A stretch of DNA of 6,540 nt from Armatimonadota bacterium (GTDB lineage Bacteria > Armatimonadota > Armatimonadia > Armatimonadales > Armatimonadaceae), in contig JAURHZ010000129.1 in NCBI GenBank assembly GCA_030833025.1, forward strand, positions 1 to 6,540, written 5' to 3'. Below are positions 5,899-6,540 of the stretch, in pieces; within the stretch, counting starts at the first letter, position 1; each line of letters starts with the position of its first letter. Made by a program: the position numbers and the translations under genes. The notes below the pieces were generated by a model. That model was given only the letters and a program-made list of their open reading frames with translations. It did no database searches and was not told the origin of the DNA.

Positions 5899-6540
5899 AT
5901 GTCCGACATGTCACGCCGCCAGCCAGTTACTGACCCGATCAAACCTCGTCTCTCAGACAGCAAAAACACCGTTGTGCCGCAGGATATCCAAGTTTCAGGT
6001 TGGCTTGGTACGCGCATTGCATCCAATGGACAGGGTCGTCTAGCCCCTATGGACACCACCCCGCTTCTCGCCGGCTTCAAGCAGCGGCCGGGGAGCCACC
6101 CGTGGATTGGCGAGCACGTTGGTAAATATCTTGATGCGCTTTCCCTCGAGTGGGCGCGTACAGGAAATCCAGCGATTCGAACGAAGCTGGATCAAACGGT
6201 GGCGGAGCTGGTTGCATGTATCGAACCGGATGGCTACCTTGGAACCTATACACCCGACAAGCGCTTTGGTCTGTACGAAGGCGCTGACTGGGATGTTTGG
6301 TCACACAAATACTGCCTGATTGGTCTGTTGCAGGCGCATCGCTGGACGGGGAACCCAGTTGCCCTCGATGCTTGCCGTAAGGTCGGGGACCTCCTTTACA
6401 CGAAGTTTGCAGCACAGCCGCAAAAGCTCCTCGATGCGGGTACGCATGTCGGGATGGCGGCGACGAGTGTCCTTGAACCTGTCGTCCTGCTGTATCGCCG
6501 AACGGGTGAACAGCGTTACTTGTTGCTCGCTCACATGATT
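5899..6540 (+). CDS. GH127-type beta-L-arabinofuranosidase-like hydrolase, 3' end outside window
   Basis: The frame runs without a stop to the window edge, giving 214 N-terminal residues of what is normally a roughly 600-residue or longer enzyme. It resembles the GH127/DUF1680 family (PF07944), which removes beta-L-arabinofuranosyl units with an (alpha/alpha)6-barrel and a catalytic cysteine. Visible family features are VSGWLGTRI (32-40), LLAGFKQRPGSHPWIGEHVGK (56-76), IEPDGYLGTY (108-117), VWSHKYCLIGLLQAHRWTGN (133-152) and the alternating helices between them. The catalytic residues lie in the missing part, so activity cannot be judged. The frame opens after a stop at 5854; ATG 5899 is the first ATG, with ATG 5908 and TTG 5860 as alternatives. 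None has a strong ribosome site. No signal peptide follows any of them. It diverges from the MFS-esterase unit, suggesting a common sugar-use role. Substrate could be another glycoside, as the family's members vary. Confidence 0.85.
   Translation, partial: MSDMSRRQPVTDPIKPRLSDSKNTVVPQDIQVSGWLGTRIASNGQGRLAPMDTTPLLAGFKQRPGSHPWIGEHVGKYLDALSLEWARTGNPAIRTKLDQTVAELVACIEPDGYLGTYTPDKRFGLYEGADWDVWSHKYCLIGLLQAHRWTGNPVALDACRKVGDLLYTKFAAQPQKLLDAGTHVGMAATSVLEPVVLLYRRTGEQRYLLLAHMI

Noticed and set aside
5798..5914. 39-codon N-terminal extension of the MFS transporter
   Set aside because: It has no family similarity, runs through the intergenic region into the GH127 start, and ACS carriers normally begin with a short polar tail as given by ATG 5797.

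Overview
The window is a gene-dense piece of bacterial chromosome of moderate G+C with no RNA genes, mobile elements or CRISPR. It holds two unrelated transcription units that converge on a shared terminator, and a third that diverges from the second. The gene mix is typical of free-living, plant-polymer-degrading phyla: a DUF1800/DUF1501 pair, an esterase fused to an SMP-30-like propeller, an anion:cation-symporter-type MFS carrier and a GH127 glycosidase. Acidobacteriota, Armatimonadota, Verrucomicrobiota or Planctomycetota would all fit. I cannot choose among them from sequence alone.

Left unit (+ strand, 1-2641). A DUF1800 gene enters from beyond the left edge; its reading frame is open back to base 3 and already encodes the family's N-terminal HLLSRATF motif. 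A DUF1501 gene follows, overlapping it by 10 bp with a good GGAG ribosome site. The two are very probably co-translated. This pair is widespread but functionally uncharacterised; DUF1501 belongs to the alkaline-phosphatase/sulfatase-like superfamily. A strong hairpin at 2658-2693 with T-runs on both strands ends this unit and the one converging on it.

Middle unit (- strand, 5797 to 2700). An MFS transporter of the anion:cation symporter type is followed by a secreted esterase/beta-propeller fusion whose ATG overlaps the transporter's stop codon (ATGA). The esterase domain keeps its catalytic Ser and His. The propeller appears to have lost two of the three metal ligands of SMP-30/gluconolactonase enzymes.

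Right unit (+ strand, from 5899 off the right edge). This is the N-terminal third of a GH127-type (DUF1680) beta-L-arabinofuranosidase-like glycoside hydrolase, divergent from the MFS gene across a 101-bp intergenic region. That region carries an 11-bp direct repeat next to each start codon. Esterase, carrier and glycosidase together suggest a locus for deacylating plant cell-wall material, taking up acidic products and removing arabinofuranosyl-type sugars. This is inferred from families and layout.

There is no gene-free stretch over 300 bases; the only intergenic spaces are 2642-2699 and 5798-5898.
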